NCBI GenBank assembly: GCA_963803495.1
Contig: CAWDMP010000002.1
Location: 1,736,001 to 1,800,000, forward strand
Direction: 5' to 3'
Length of the DNA: 64,000 bases
Source: Persicitalea sp963803495
Lineage (GTDB): Bacteria; Bacteroidota; Bacteroidia; Cytophagales; Spirosomataceae
Shown: positions 1 through 9,000 of the stretch, in pieces
How positions within the stretch are numbered: position 1 is the stretch's first letter
Layout: each line of letters opens with the position of its first letter
Program-made: the position numbers and the translations under genes
Notes under the pieces: model-generated
Databases searched by the model: none
What the model was told of the DNA's origin: nothing
What the model saw: the letters and a program-made list of their open reading frames with translations, nothing else

Positions 1-124
1 ATGGTATGGCACCCCTTCGGGGCTTAGCCTTTTTTTTAAAACTTTGTCGCTTTGCGCCCTTAGGCATTCAGCGGGGTGGCCCGAGGCGCACTCTGGTACT
101 TAGGCATTCCCTTAAACACCCCCT

Positions 125-979
125 TCACCCGATCTGCGCGGTCGGCCTAGCCTCAGGGATTTCGTCGGGGGCAATGCGTTCGATGAGCATAACGGTAATG
201 TTATCATGACCGCCGCGTTGCTTGGCAAGGTCGATCATGCGCTGAGCGGCTTCGCTCATCATGTCGAGGTTAAGCCACTCGGCGAGCTCGTCGTCGGTGA
301 GGTAGTCATAGAGCCCGTCGCTGCACAGCAGCAGCCGGTCACCCTGTTCCAGCGAGTAGGGTGATTTCTGCACGTCGATATCGACTTTCTGCTGGGTACC
401 CATCGCGCGGGTCAGCACGTTGCGCTCGGGATGGGTATCGGCGTCGGCGGGTTGGATAATGCCTTCGTCCACCAGTTTTTGTACATAAGTGTGGTCGGTG
501 GTAAGCTGGGTGAAGTGTCCGTTGTGGTAGAGATAGGCCCGGCTGTCGCCTACATGGGCCACGTACAGGCCGCTATCACACACAACCACGGCCGTGCAGG
601 TCGTACCCATACCTTTCTGGCGAGCGTTGCGACCGGCTGCCTGCCAGATCAGGCGGTTGGCTTTGGCGAGCGCGAAGTACAGGCTCTCTTCGGCGTCTTC
701 TCCGCGTTGATAGTAGGTTTTGGCCACGATTTCGGTCGCCATTTGGGAAGCTACCTCGCCAGCCGCGTGACCGCCCATGCCATCGGCTACCACGGCCAGA
801 AAGCCCTTGTGGCGCTGTACCTCGCGGCTCGCGGGGCGCACGAAGCGCGTGGCGTCTTCGTTGTTGGTGCGTACGCTGCCCAGATCCGACAGTGCCACGG
901 CGCGCAACTCACCTAGTCCCGGCAGGGTCACTTCTTCGGTTTGGTCCAATAACCATTTTTTCCAAAACATAGCTTTCAA
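125..979 (-). CDS. PP2C-family protein serine/threonine phosphatase
   Basis: A soluble metal-dependent (PPM/PP2C) phosphatase that should dephosphorylate Ser/Thr phosphoproteins in the cytoplasm. The metal-binding motifs are all present: NNED at 39-42, DGMGGH at 66-71, HVGDSRAY at 142-149, CSDGLYD at 219-225 and GGHDN at 256-260. There is no signal peptide or membrane segment, and 284 aa is normal for a stand-alone bacterial PP2C. The start may instead be the Met at residue 4 (970). It is the last gene of a three-gene minus-strand operon, 47 nt after a Ser/Thr kinase that itself follows an FHA-protease, so it is inferred to be the off-switch of that kinase. Family assignment is firm; the partner is inferred from position. 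Confidence 0.93.
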   Translation of the reverse strand: MKAMFWKKWLLDQTEEVTLPGLGELRAVALSDLGSVRTNNEDATRFVRPASREVQRHKGFLAVVADGMGGHAAGEVASQMATEIVAKTYYQRGEDAEESLYFALAKANRLIWQAAGRNARQKGMGTTCTAVVVCDSGLYVAHVGDSRAYLYHNGHFTQLTTDHTYVQKLVDEGIIQPADADTHPERNVLTRAMGTQQKVDIDVQKSPYSLEQGDRLLLCSDGLYDYLTDDELAEWLNLDMMSEAAQRMIDLAKQRGGHDNITVMLIERIAPDEIPEARPTAQIG

Positions 980-1026
980 TTTTAGGAACGGGGGGAAAGG
1001 TCAACGGCTCACGGCGGTCGTTCAAA

Positions 1027-1899
1027 TTATTTACCACTAAGCTTCAATCTTGAAACCCAACCCTTTATTCTGGTCAGAAAGCGTTGCTGAGGGTGCTTCA
1101 AAAGTGCAAGCACTTCGGCGGCGGTCAGGCGTTTTTCGGGATTGGGGTGGAGTAGCCTTCTGATAATTCGTTTGCTCTGTCGGGACAAGTCGGGCAGCAG
1201 CAGGTCGGGGGACATGTAGTCGCCGCGCTCGATTTTAATCCTGATTTCCGTTTCGGTAGTACCGTCGAAAGGGCGGTAACCCGTCAGCATTTCGTAGAGT
1301 AGCACGCCCAGCGCCCAACAGTCGGAAGCCGCACTCACCTGATTATGAAACTGCTCGGGCGCCATCGAATAGGTGGTGCCGATCACGTAGCCCTCCCGCG
1401 TCAGACGCGGGGTGTAGGCAGCTTTGGCGATGCCAAAATCCAGTAATTTGGCGGTACCATCGGCCGTCACCTTAATGTTGCAGGCCTTCAAATCGCGGTG
1501 AACGATGCCGCGCTCGTGCAAATGCGCTACGGCTGAGGCAATTTGCCCCAACACCTTCAGAGCAAAGCCTTCGGGCAAGCGCCGGTGACGGAAAATGAGC
1601 GTTTCTAGCGTAGGGCCCGGCACGTATTCCATCACGATACAGGAATGCGGCTCGCCGGACAAGTAAGTGTAGAGCGCCGCGATGTGCGGATGATGCACCG
1701 AGGCCTGCACATACGCCTCGTTCTGGAAGCGGGCGGCCTGATCGATCCGCGACAGCACCTTCACGGCGGCGGGTTGGCGGGTCGAGTGGTGGGCGGCTTT
1801 GTACACCTCCCCCATGCCGCCCGCGCCCAGCCACTTCGTCAGTGTGTAGCCCCCGATGATACGGTTGGTCAGTGAGCCATGTGCAACCGGCCTGCTCAC
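1027..1899 (-). CDS. Serine/threonine protein kinase (soluble Hanks-type)
   Basis: A Hanks-type kinase with glycine loop GAGGMGEV (25-32), Lys47 in AVKV, catalytic loop HRDLKACN (134-141), DFG (154-156) and APEQ (180-183). The usual Pro of HRDLKPxN is Ala here. At 290 aa the protein is essentially the bare catalytic domain: it has no transmembrane helix and no PASTA or other sensor part, so it is predicted to be cytosolic. Its ATG overlaps the end of the upstream FHA-protease gene by 4 bp (ATGA), so the two are translationally coupled, and the PP2C gene follows. An FHA domain binds phosphothreonine, so this kinase probably phosphorylates the neighbour or creates its ligand (inference). Confidence 0.93.
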   Translation of the reverse strand: MSRPVAHGSLTNRIIGGYTLTKWLGAGGMGEVYKAAHHSTRQPAAVKVLSRIDQAARFQNEAYVQASVHHPHIAALYTYLSGEPHSCIVMEYVPGPTLETLIFRHRRLPEGFALKVLGQIASAVAHLHERGIVHRDLKACNIKVTADGTAKLLDFGIAKAAYTPRLTREGYVIGTTYSMAPEQFHNQVSAASDCWALGVLLYEMLTGYRPFDGTTETEIRIKIERGDYMSPDLLLPDLSRQSKRIIRRLLHPNPEKRLTAAEVLALLKHPQQRFLTRIKGWVSRLKLSGK

Positions 1900-3578
1900 T
1901 TGATAACCCGCTTACTGCCCATCAATTCCATGCCGTAGTGGATTGGCACGGCGAACGTAATCCTGGCCCCTTCCTGACTGGTGTGGCTGGCCGTAAAAAT
2001 CCCGATGACATTGCCCTCTTTGTCGAATACTGGGCCTCCGCTGTTGCCGCCGCCGGTGGCGCTGACGGTAAGCTGGTAGTAGTCGCCGATGGTACTGTAA
2101 TACCCCGCCACGCCGCCTTCCTGCGGGCTACGGGTACTACCCCGGATGATCTTGCCGATGCTACCATCGGTGACGGTCGGGTCGGGCACGGTCACGATTT
2201 GAACCCCCCGATTGGCAAAATCCCCGCTGGTGTTGGCCACGACTACGTCGGGCGACAGGCCGGGGTACCCCATCACCAGTATCTTCTGTCCGGCGGCGAC
2301 CTCCGAGTCGGCATCCTTCATCTTGACGGCCTCCATTTTAGTAGGCAGGTCTATTTTGATCATCGCCACATCGTGTTTATTGGAAACGCGCACTACTTTT
2401 CCCGGCGTTCGCTGGTCGTTTTTGGCAAAAGTCACTTCCATGTAGGTATTCTTCCCCTCGATGATCTTACCCGACATCGGCTTACGACCGAAGAAGCTCG
2501 TCTCGGAAGGTACCCACTGAATCGGCCCGTCCACCCGGCTGGTTATTTCCCACTCGCCGCCGACATTCTGCAACAGGACGCCCGGATAGGCATCCGCCGG
2601 AAAATCATAAAGTGAGTTCCAGCCTGCCGCAACGTGGCGATTGGTGAGGATAAAGCCGTTCTCGTCCACGACGAAGCCCGATCCGCTGGCACCCGCGAGC
2701 GCAATCGGACGGCCATAGGGCGTGTCTTTTTTAAGGCCAAGCAGGGGCTCGATTTTGCCTGGCTCCACCTCGATGTACATCGGTGTTTCGGTGACGACGC
2801 CCGTTTTGGGGTTTGTTTCGCGATAATACTGGTGGTAGATATCGTCGCCCGTCGGCGTGTAGGTCAGTTTATACCCAAACTCAATGAATACCACTTTGTC
2901 GGCGTTGGCGGCAGCGATGGCTTCGGGGTTGAAATACTCCTGGTTGACCTGCTGGATAATCGTTGTCGTATCACCTTTTATCTGCGTGATCCTGTCGCTG
3001 CCAAACTTGTCGCGAAACGCAAAAGCCAGCGCTGACAGCACGACCAAAGTCGCTACCACGGCCACGATAAGCGTCCGCTGGGATTTTTTGCGCTCATAGG
3101 TAATGACGCGCTCGAAGGTCTGCTTGCCGATGCCCGTCTTTTCGGGGGTAGGTGCGGCGGTCCCCATGCCGTTCGGCACGATTTCCTCGGTGGCTTTGGC
3201 AGGTACTTCCACGACGCGGGTGGCCCCCAGAATTTCCTGAGGACGCGGATCGACGTCGAATACGAACGACGGGCCGTTGGCACCGATCTCGACTTCGTCG
3301 CCGGGCAATATTTCCATCCGGCCTTTAACGCGCACTTTATTGACGTAGATACCATTGCGGCTGTCATTGTCCACAATGGCAAATTTCACCTCGGAGTCTT
3401 TGACGATGCTGCCGTGTTCGCGGCCCACGACGGCGTCGGCGTAGGGATCGAACTGGATGTCGTTGGTGTTGGCGCGGCCCATGGTGAGCTCGCTGTATTG
3501 GTCAAAATCGAATTCTTCGATTTGGTTTGCTTTCGCACCACTCAGGTGACGAATAACGAAAGTTTTGATCGTGCTCAT
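1896..3578 (-). CDS. FHA-domain, membrane-anchored trypsin-like serine protease
   Basis: The 560-aa protein has an N-terminal FHA (phosphothreonine-binding) domain at about residues 7-108 (MGRANTND at 33-40, REHGS near 53, NDSRNGIYVN at 71-80). A linker follows, then one hydrophobic membrane segment at about 169-187. The rest is a HtrA/trypsin-fold protease with a visible triad: His315 in TNRHV, Asp403 in HDVAM, Ser513 in GNSGGP. The protease should lie in the periplasm and the FHA domain in the cytoplasm. No PDZ domain is evident. It is the first gene of an operon with a kinase and a PP2C phosphatase, suggesting phosphorylation-controlled transmembrane proteolysis (inference). An 11-bp inverted repeat lies in its leader. 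Domain assignment is firm; substrate and biological role are unknown. Confidence 0.9.
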   Translation of the reverse strand: MSTIKTFVIRHLSGAKANQIEEFDFDQYSELTMGRANTNDIQFDPYADAVVGREHGSIVKDSEVKFAIVDNDSRNGIYVNKVRVKGRMEILPGDEVEIGANGPSFVFDVDPRPQEILGATRVVEVPAKATEEIVPNGMGTAAPTPEKTGIGKQTFERVITYERKKSQRTLIVAVVATLVVLSALAFAFRDKFGSDRITQIKGDTTTIIQQVNQEYFNPEAIAAANADKVVFIEFGYKLTYTPTGDDIYHQYYRETNPKTGVVTETPMYIEVEPGKIEPLLGLKKDTPYGRPIALAGASGSGFVVDENGFILTNRHVAAGWNSLYDFPADAYPGVLLQNVGGEWEITSRVDGPIQWVPSETSFFGRKPMSGKIIEGKNTYMEVTFAKNDQRTPGKVVRVSNKHDVAMIKIDLPTKMEAVKMKDADSEVAAGQKILVMGYPGLSPDVVVANTSGDFANRGVQIVTVPDPTVTDGSIGKIIRGSTRSPQEGGVAGYYSTIGDYYQLTVSATGGGNSGGPVFDKEGNVIGIFTASHTSQEGARITFAVPIHYGMELMGSKRVIK

Positions 3579-3622
3579 GGTTTAGGAGGTTGTGTAATTA
3601 TTGTTTATGAGTTTATTTGTTT

Positions 3623-3658
3623 AGGGGTTCAGGCTTTTGTAAAAAAACCTGAACCCCT
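3623..3658. repeat. Hairpin in the leader of the FHA-protease operon
   Basis: Perfect 11-bp inverted repeat (AGGGGTTCAGG / CCTGAACCCCT) with a 14-nt loop containing seven A. It sits 45-80 nt upstream of the FHA-protease start. It could be an attenuator, a terminator of upstream minus-strand transcription, or a dispersed repeat; the sequence alone does not decide. Confidence 0.45.
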
Positions 3659-3810
3659 GGCCCTTGACCGTTAACCCTTTGCGCCTTTGTCCCTTCGGCA
3701 CATTACAAAGGTCCGGTCTTCATTGCGGCGCTCCTATACAGGTTTACCTACATTTCATCTATATGAAAACCTATACTTTTGGGGGAAAAGCGGCCTAAAT
3801 CGGTTGCAAG

Positions 3811-4047
3811 TCACAGCAGCGCAATGGCCAGGCCGACCAGCGCCACTCCTGAAAGGGCCAGGAAAATGGTGGCGATCAGCGCGTTCTTACTATGCTGCAC
3901 CAGGGCGATGCGGCCGGGCGTGCAGGCGTTGTAGTAGATTGGGTGGGAGTCACCCACTTTGAATTCTCCGGTACTGAAGGTTTGGCGGACTTTGCCGACT
4001 TCAACTTCGCCCGTCGTGTGGTAGCGAAGCACGGGACGGTGGTACAC
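3811..4047 (-). pseudogene. C-terminal remnant of a DUF3592-like membrane protein
   Basis: This 78-aa frame begins with a GTG and reads like the C-terminal half of DUF3592 proteins: PVLRYHTTGE, then VGDSHPIYYN, a Pro-Gly turn (TPGR), and a final transmembrane helix (IATIFLALSGVALVGLAI). A stop codon lies five codons upstream in frame, and the N-terminal membrane helix expected for the family is missing. The DNA that should encode it is occupied by an opposite-strand membrane-protein frame. I therefore call it a truncated remnant. A frameshift instead of a rearrangement cannot be excluded, but I could not find the N-terminus in the other frames. Confidence 0.5.
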
Positions 4048-4119
4048 GCCGCCACCGGACTAGGACCTCTGCCCCGGTCCATCCTATACGTTCAAGACAG
4101 AAGTACCTTTGGCTGGCTT

Positions 4120-4431
4120 GTGATCAGACGATCCTTATCGTCCGAGGCTGGCGTAACGAGCTTTACCCACGTGGTGGGGTGCTTATGGCTGGGTATCGCC
4201 GTTCTATCGGCGCTTGGGCTTTGGCAACCGCTTACCTTTTGGCCTGTACTTCTTATTCAGCTCATCTACAAAGGTACCTGGCTCCTGGTGGTCGCCCTGC
4301 CGGCCATCCGCTCCGGCGAGTCATACCCGTCGGGCATGGCGGGTACCTTCCTGCTGTGGGTGCTGGCGTTGCCGTTCCTTATTTCCTGGGAGTACTTTTT
4401 TCTCGATTGTTTTTTAAAAAACAGGCGGTAA
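4120..4431 (+). CDS. Membrane protein of unknown function, probably N-terminally truncated
   Basis: The open frame extends back to 3892, but that part is antisense to the DUF3592 remnant, so translation more plausibly starts near the GTG at 4120. The credible part has two or three hydrophobic helices (VVGCLWLGIAVLSALGL, VLLIQLIYKGTWLLVVALP and TFLLWVLALPFLIS). It resembles small Bacteroidota inner-membrane proteins with a QLIYK-WLL motif. Such proteins normally have another N-terminal helix, which is absent here. With the opposed DUF3592 fragment this points to a deletion or inversion junction at about 4050-4110. Function is not known. Confidence 0.4.
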   Translation: MIRRSLSSEAGVTSFTHVVGCLWLGIAVLSALGLWQPLTFWPVLLIQLIYKGTWLLVVALPAIRSGESYPSGMAGTFLLWVLALPFLISWEYFFLDCFLKNRR

Positions 4432-4607
4432 AAATCTCCTTTTCTTCTTACTTACCTCTCCCACAGTCGCTGGCGTATTCGCGGGGATTGAACTGAGTAA
4501 TTAGGTTATTAGGTTAACAAACGTTAATCTAGGGCAGCCGCTCGGCGTTGCCGGGGACCATTATCCAGTAGCCCTGTGGGCGACACCTCAGATTTTTCAA
4601 AAAACAA

Positions 4608-6017
4608 ATGTTTAGGAACTGCTTCCGCCAAAACCGCACGACTGCGACCATTGTGTTGATGTGTTTTGTACCACTGCTCCCGGCTTTAGCCCAAGGGAAA
4701 TCTGGCAAAGCCGCCTCCCCCAATATCGTCATCATCTACGCCGATGACCTGGGCTATGGTGATTTGGGTAGCTACGGCGGCGACATTCCCACACCCAACA
4801 TTGACCGCATTGGTCGGGAAGGCATTCGGTTCACAGATTTTTATGTGTCTGCGCCAGTATGTACGCCTTCGCGGTTTTCGCTGCTGACGGGGCGCTACCC
4901 GCAACGCTCCCGGCACGACCTGACCCGGGCGCTTATGCCTTTGGACAAAAACTACCTCGATGCTTCGGAGACCACACTGGCCGAATACCTGAAAACCAAA
5001 GGGTACCAAACGGCGCTGTTTGGCAAGTGGCATCTGGGCGTGAAGGACGAGACGGATTCGCCGATGCGCCATGGCTTCGATACGTTCACGGGCTTTAAGC
5101 CCGGCTGCATCGACTACTTCACGCACGTCTACGGTAGCCTCGGCGCCAACTGGTTCGTGAACGGACAACCCGCTGTCGAGACCGGCTATTCCACCGAACT
5201 CATCACCCATCACGCCACCAAGTTTCTTGAGAATAGAAGGGACAATGCCGCGCCTTTTTTTATGTACCTGCCCTACAACGCCCCGCACTTCGGCAAGACC
5301 GATCCCGACGATGTTCGTGACCATACCGTGGCACTCAACGTGACTACGTACGAAGGGTACCCGGTCATGAATTCGCTGCAAGCCCCGCCCACCTATATGG
5401 CAAAATTTGCCGACATCCAAGATCCCTACCGACGTACCTACACGGCCATGGTTGCCAGTCTGGATGATCAGGTGGGTGTTTTATTGGCTAAATTAGAGAA
5501 AGAGAACTTGCTAGCGAACACCATGATTTGGTTCATTTCCGACAACGGTGGCTACTCCGAAACCTACTTCGGCCACGCCAGCAACGGCGGTCTGCGCGGC
5601 GAAAAGGCCACGCTCTGGGAAGGCGGCATCCGCGTCCCGGCGCTGGTGATGTGGCAGGGTCACATCAAGCCGGGCCAAACCATCGGCTCGCCCGTCTGCA
5701 ATGTGGACTTGCTGCCGACTTTGGCTGCCGTCGTGGGTTTCGAAGCGCAATTGCGCCCTGAGTTCGTGGACGGCCAGGATCTAAGCAAATTGCTCTCTAA
5801 AGGTAGGCCACTCCGTCGTAGTATCTTTTGGAAATACGGCGACCAATCAGCCCTGCGCCATGGCGACTGGAAACTGGTCGATGGTAGAGAACTTTACGAC
5901 CTGCGCAAAGACCGTAACGAAACCACCGATATAGCGGGCAAATACCCCGAGGTGGTAAAGAAGCTCCGTAAGGAACACGAGGAGATTGCTAAAAGGTTGG
6001 AGAAAAGTAAAAGGTAA
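4608..6017 (+). CDS. Secreted arylsulfatase-type sulfatase
   Basis: A 469-aa sulfatase of the formylglycine-dependent alkaline-phosphatase superfamily. It has a Sec signal peptide (hydrophobic core TIVLMCFVPLLPALA, cleavage after ALA) and the metal-binding start NIVIIYADDLGYGDLG. The active-site signature CTPSR lies at about residue 85, with LTGRYPQRS after it; the Cys must be converted to formylglycine by a maturase that is not in this window. GKWHLG and the ISDNGG Asp-Asn metal site are also present. It should hydrolyse sulfate esters, probably on glycans, in the periplasm. It stands alone between truncated genes and the 3' end of the hybrid sensor gene (tail to tail). Substrate cannot be read from the sequence. 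Confidence 0.92.
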   Translation: MFRNCFRQNRTTATIVLMCFVPLLPALAQGKSGKAASPNIVIIYADDLGYGDLGSYGGDIPTPNIDRIGREGIRFTDFYVSAPVCTPSRFSLLTGRYPQRSRHDLTRALMPLDKNYLDASETTLAEYLKTKGYQTALFGKWHLGVKDETDSPMRHGFDTFTGFKPGCIDYFTHVYGSLGANWFVNGQPAVETGYSTELITHHATKFLENRRDNAAPFFMYLPYNAPHFGKTDPDDVRDHTVALNVTTYEGYPVMNSLQAPPTYMAKFADIQDPYRRTYTAMVASLDDQVGVLLAKLEKENLLANTMIWFISDNGGYSETYFGHASNGGLRGEKATLWEGGIRVPALVMWQGHIKPGQTIGSPVCNVDLLPTLAAVVGFEAQLRPEFVDGQDLSKLLSKGRPLRRSIFWKYGDQSALRHGDWKLVDGRELYDLRKDRNETTDIAGKYPEVVKKLRKEHEEIAKRLEKSKR

Positions 6018-6089
6018 ATTGACGACGGGCTCCGAGTACAAATTTCGGGAACTGGCACGAACTTGCCTGTAAAGGAGGGTTGGTCTGCT

Positions 6090-9000
6090 TCATTCGGTGG
6101 TGTCCACTTTTTTCTTCGCGTACGCTTTCGGGGTCGTTCCGAATTCCTTGCGAAATATTCGGGTAAAGTAGTTGGGGTCGCTGAAACCAACTTCATACGC
6201 TACTTCGGCTACTTGCCATTGATCCTGCCGCAGAAGTTGAGCAGCACGTTCAAGCCGCAGGCTTCTGATCAGTTCGTTGCCGCCCTTGCCCGTCAGGGCG
6301 CAAAGCTTGCGATAAAGCTGCGTGTTGCTCATGCCCATTTCGCGTCCCAGTTGCTGCACATTGAGGTCCGAATCGGCCAAATGGCTTTTTATATACCCTA
6401 CCACTTTTTGTAGAAATACTTCTTCCAACGATTCGGGTGGGCTTTCGGCGGACTCGTAAAGTACCTTGCTGTACTTGGTTCGCAGCAGGCGGCGCCCTTG
6501 GATCAGGTTCTGCATCCGACTGAGCAGCACCTCCATGTTGAACGGCTTGGTGACGTAGTCGTCCACCCCCGCGCTCAGCCCTTGCACTTTGCTTTCCGTG
6601 CTGGATTTGGAAGTCAATAGAATGATCGGAACGTGGCTGGTACGCTCGTCGGACTTCAATCTTTCGGAAAGCTGAATGCCATCCATGTCGGGCATCAGCC
6701 AGTCGCTCACGACCAGGTCGGGCACTTCGTTTTGGGCCAGAACCAGTGCTTCTGCTCCGTTGCTCGCCGCTATTACGCGATATTTAGGCTGAAAACTACC
6801 CGCCAAATACTGCCGCAGGTCGTCATGGTCTTCCACGACCAGCACCAGCGGCGTGTCGGCTTCGTGTTTGTGAATGGCTGCCTTCGTGTCTTTTGATTGA
6901 TCGATCTGCACCATGGCCTTGGCCGGGCTATGCGGGGCAGTGGCTACACTACCCGATCGCCAGGACAAGGGAAACGCCGTTTCGTGAACGGGTAGTTTCA
7001 CGACAAGGACCGTTCCCAAGCCCGGTTGGCTTTCGACCCGGATCTCGCCCTGGTGCAGCTCGACCAGTTCACTCGTAAGGGCCAGTCCGATACCGGTACC
7101 GGCCTTTTTCGTACGGCTTTTCCCATCTGCCTGATAAAAGCGCTCAAAAATATGCGCGGCCTGGTTGGGTTCGATCCCCACTCCTGTATCTTCCACCTCC
7201 AGAAGTAGCGTTGCGTCGGCCTCGACACGAACAACTTGGCTCCGAAGTGAAATAATACCGCCGCCGGGCGTAAATTTCAAGGCATTGGCCAACAGGTTGT
7301 AGAGTACTTTTTCCAAAATGTCGGCATCGAACCAGCCGGAAAAGGCTGTCGGAGCAGTTTCAATTTGTAACGTAACATTTTGTCGCTGGGCCTCAGCCTT
7401 GAACGTTCCGGCTACTTGCCGTACGTAGGCCGAAACATCCTGCTGGCTGATGTCGGGCTGCAACGAACCCGATTCGAGCTTAGACAAATCGAGCAGTTGA
7501 TTGATCAGCCGGAGCAGACGCTGGGCGTTGCGGTGCATGGTGCGGTACTGCGGGCGGCGGCTGTTGGCGGCGCGGTCGGTCAGGAACTGCTCGAGCGGGG
7601 CCAGGATAAGGGTAAGCGGGGTACGGAATTCGTGGGAGATGTTGGTAAAGAAGCCCGACCGCAAACGGTCCAATTCACGCGCCTTCTCGGTTTCGAGGTG
7701 CTCGGCCCGCAGCTGGGTTTTGTACTCTTCCCGAATCTGGATCACGCGGCGCATTCCCAGCAACAGGCCCATAATCAGCAGGCAGTAAATTCCGTAGGCC
7801 CAGTTGGTTCGGTACCAAGGCGGGAGTATCGTGATTCGTAAAGTAGCCTCGGGAGCATTGTCAAAATCATCCGTTAGCGACGCTTTCGCCCGGAACGTGT
7901 ACGTGCCGGGGCTTTGGTTGGTGTAGGTGGCCGAGTGCTGAGTGCCCACGTAGTTCCAGTCTTTCTCAAAGCCTTCCAGCAGGTAGGCATGGCGCACATT
8001 GCGATGCGCTTGAAATAGTACGGCGGCAAAGTCGAGCGTGATAACTGACTGATCGTATCGAAGCGTGATTGCTTCGGTATCAGCCAGTGAACGCTTCAAC
8101 GGAGAACCTTCGCTGCCGGGCGAGACCGAACGGTTGAAAAGTTTGAGGCCCGTCAGGTACACGGGTACCGATGGCTCGGGTTCTGCCATCTGCCTTGCTG
8201 TGCCCTGGCTTGGCCGAAAAACGGTCAACCCGTGCTTTCCACCCCAAAACAAAGTACCGTCGGGGCTTTGACTTACCGCTTGCTGGGTGAAGTCATTCCC
8301 GGCCAGCCCATCATCCCGGCGGAACGTTCGCAGTACTTTTCCAGTCTCGTCTATCTGGCAGAGCCCGCTGTTGGTGGCTATCCACAAGATGCCGTTGGCG
8401 TCCTGGCTGATGCTCATGATGGCATCGTTCGGAATCCCGTCGTCGCTGGAGAACAGCTCAAAAGTACCCTTTCGCGGATCATAGCGGTGCAGACCGTTCA
8501 TGGTACCGACCCAGAGTTGCGCGCGCCTATCCTCAAACAAACAATTGATGTGGTTATCGTTCAGACCATCCGACTTACGGTCGACGATGTGATGCCGGGT
8601 AGGTTGGCCGCCCGTCGGTTGTTCCACCAGTCCGTCGGCAAATGTTCCGCTCCACAAAGTACCATCGGAAGTCTGGAGTATCGTGGTTAGTGAAAATGGC
8701 ACCCGTCCCCGGCTTTCATCGGAGGTGATTTGGTTAGTTTGCCGGTCGATGAGCCAGAGTTCTCCACGTTTTGTCGAGAGCCAGGATTTCGTACCTGTTG
8801 CCGGTATCACACGGTGTACCTGAGCAGATCCAAAAATGGTGAAGTGGCGACGTACCCTTCCGGTAGCCGGATCGACAACGACCGTTCCTTTTTTCCAGGT
8901 ATTGACCAGCAAGGCCTCCTCCGACAGCAGGTGGAGGTACGTAACGTCATTGCTCGGAATCGTGCCAGGGTCGCCGGGTTTGTGGCGAAAATGGCGGTAG

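Noticed and set aside
1..40. Possible terminator (CCCC-TTC-GGGG followed by a T-run)
   Set aside because: The stem is only four base pairs and the T-run starts seven bases later; it may be part of a dispersed GC palindrome. Not strong enough to call.
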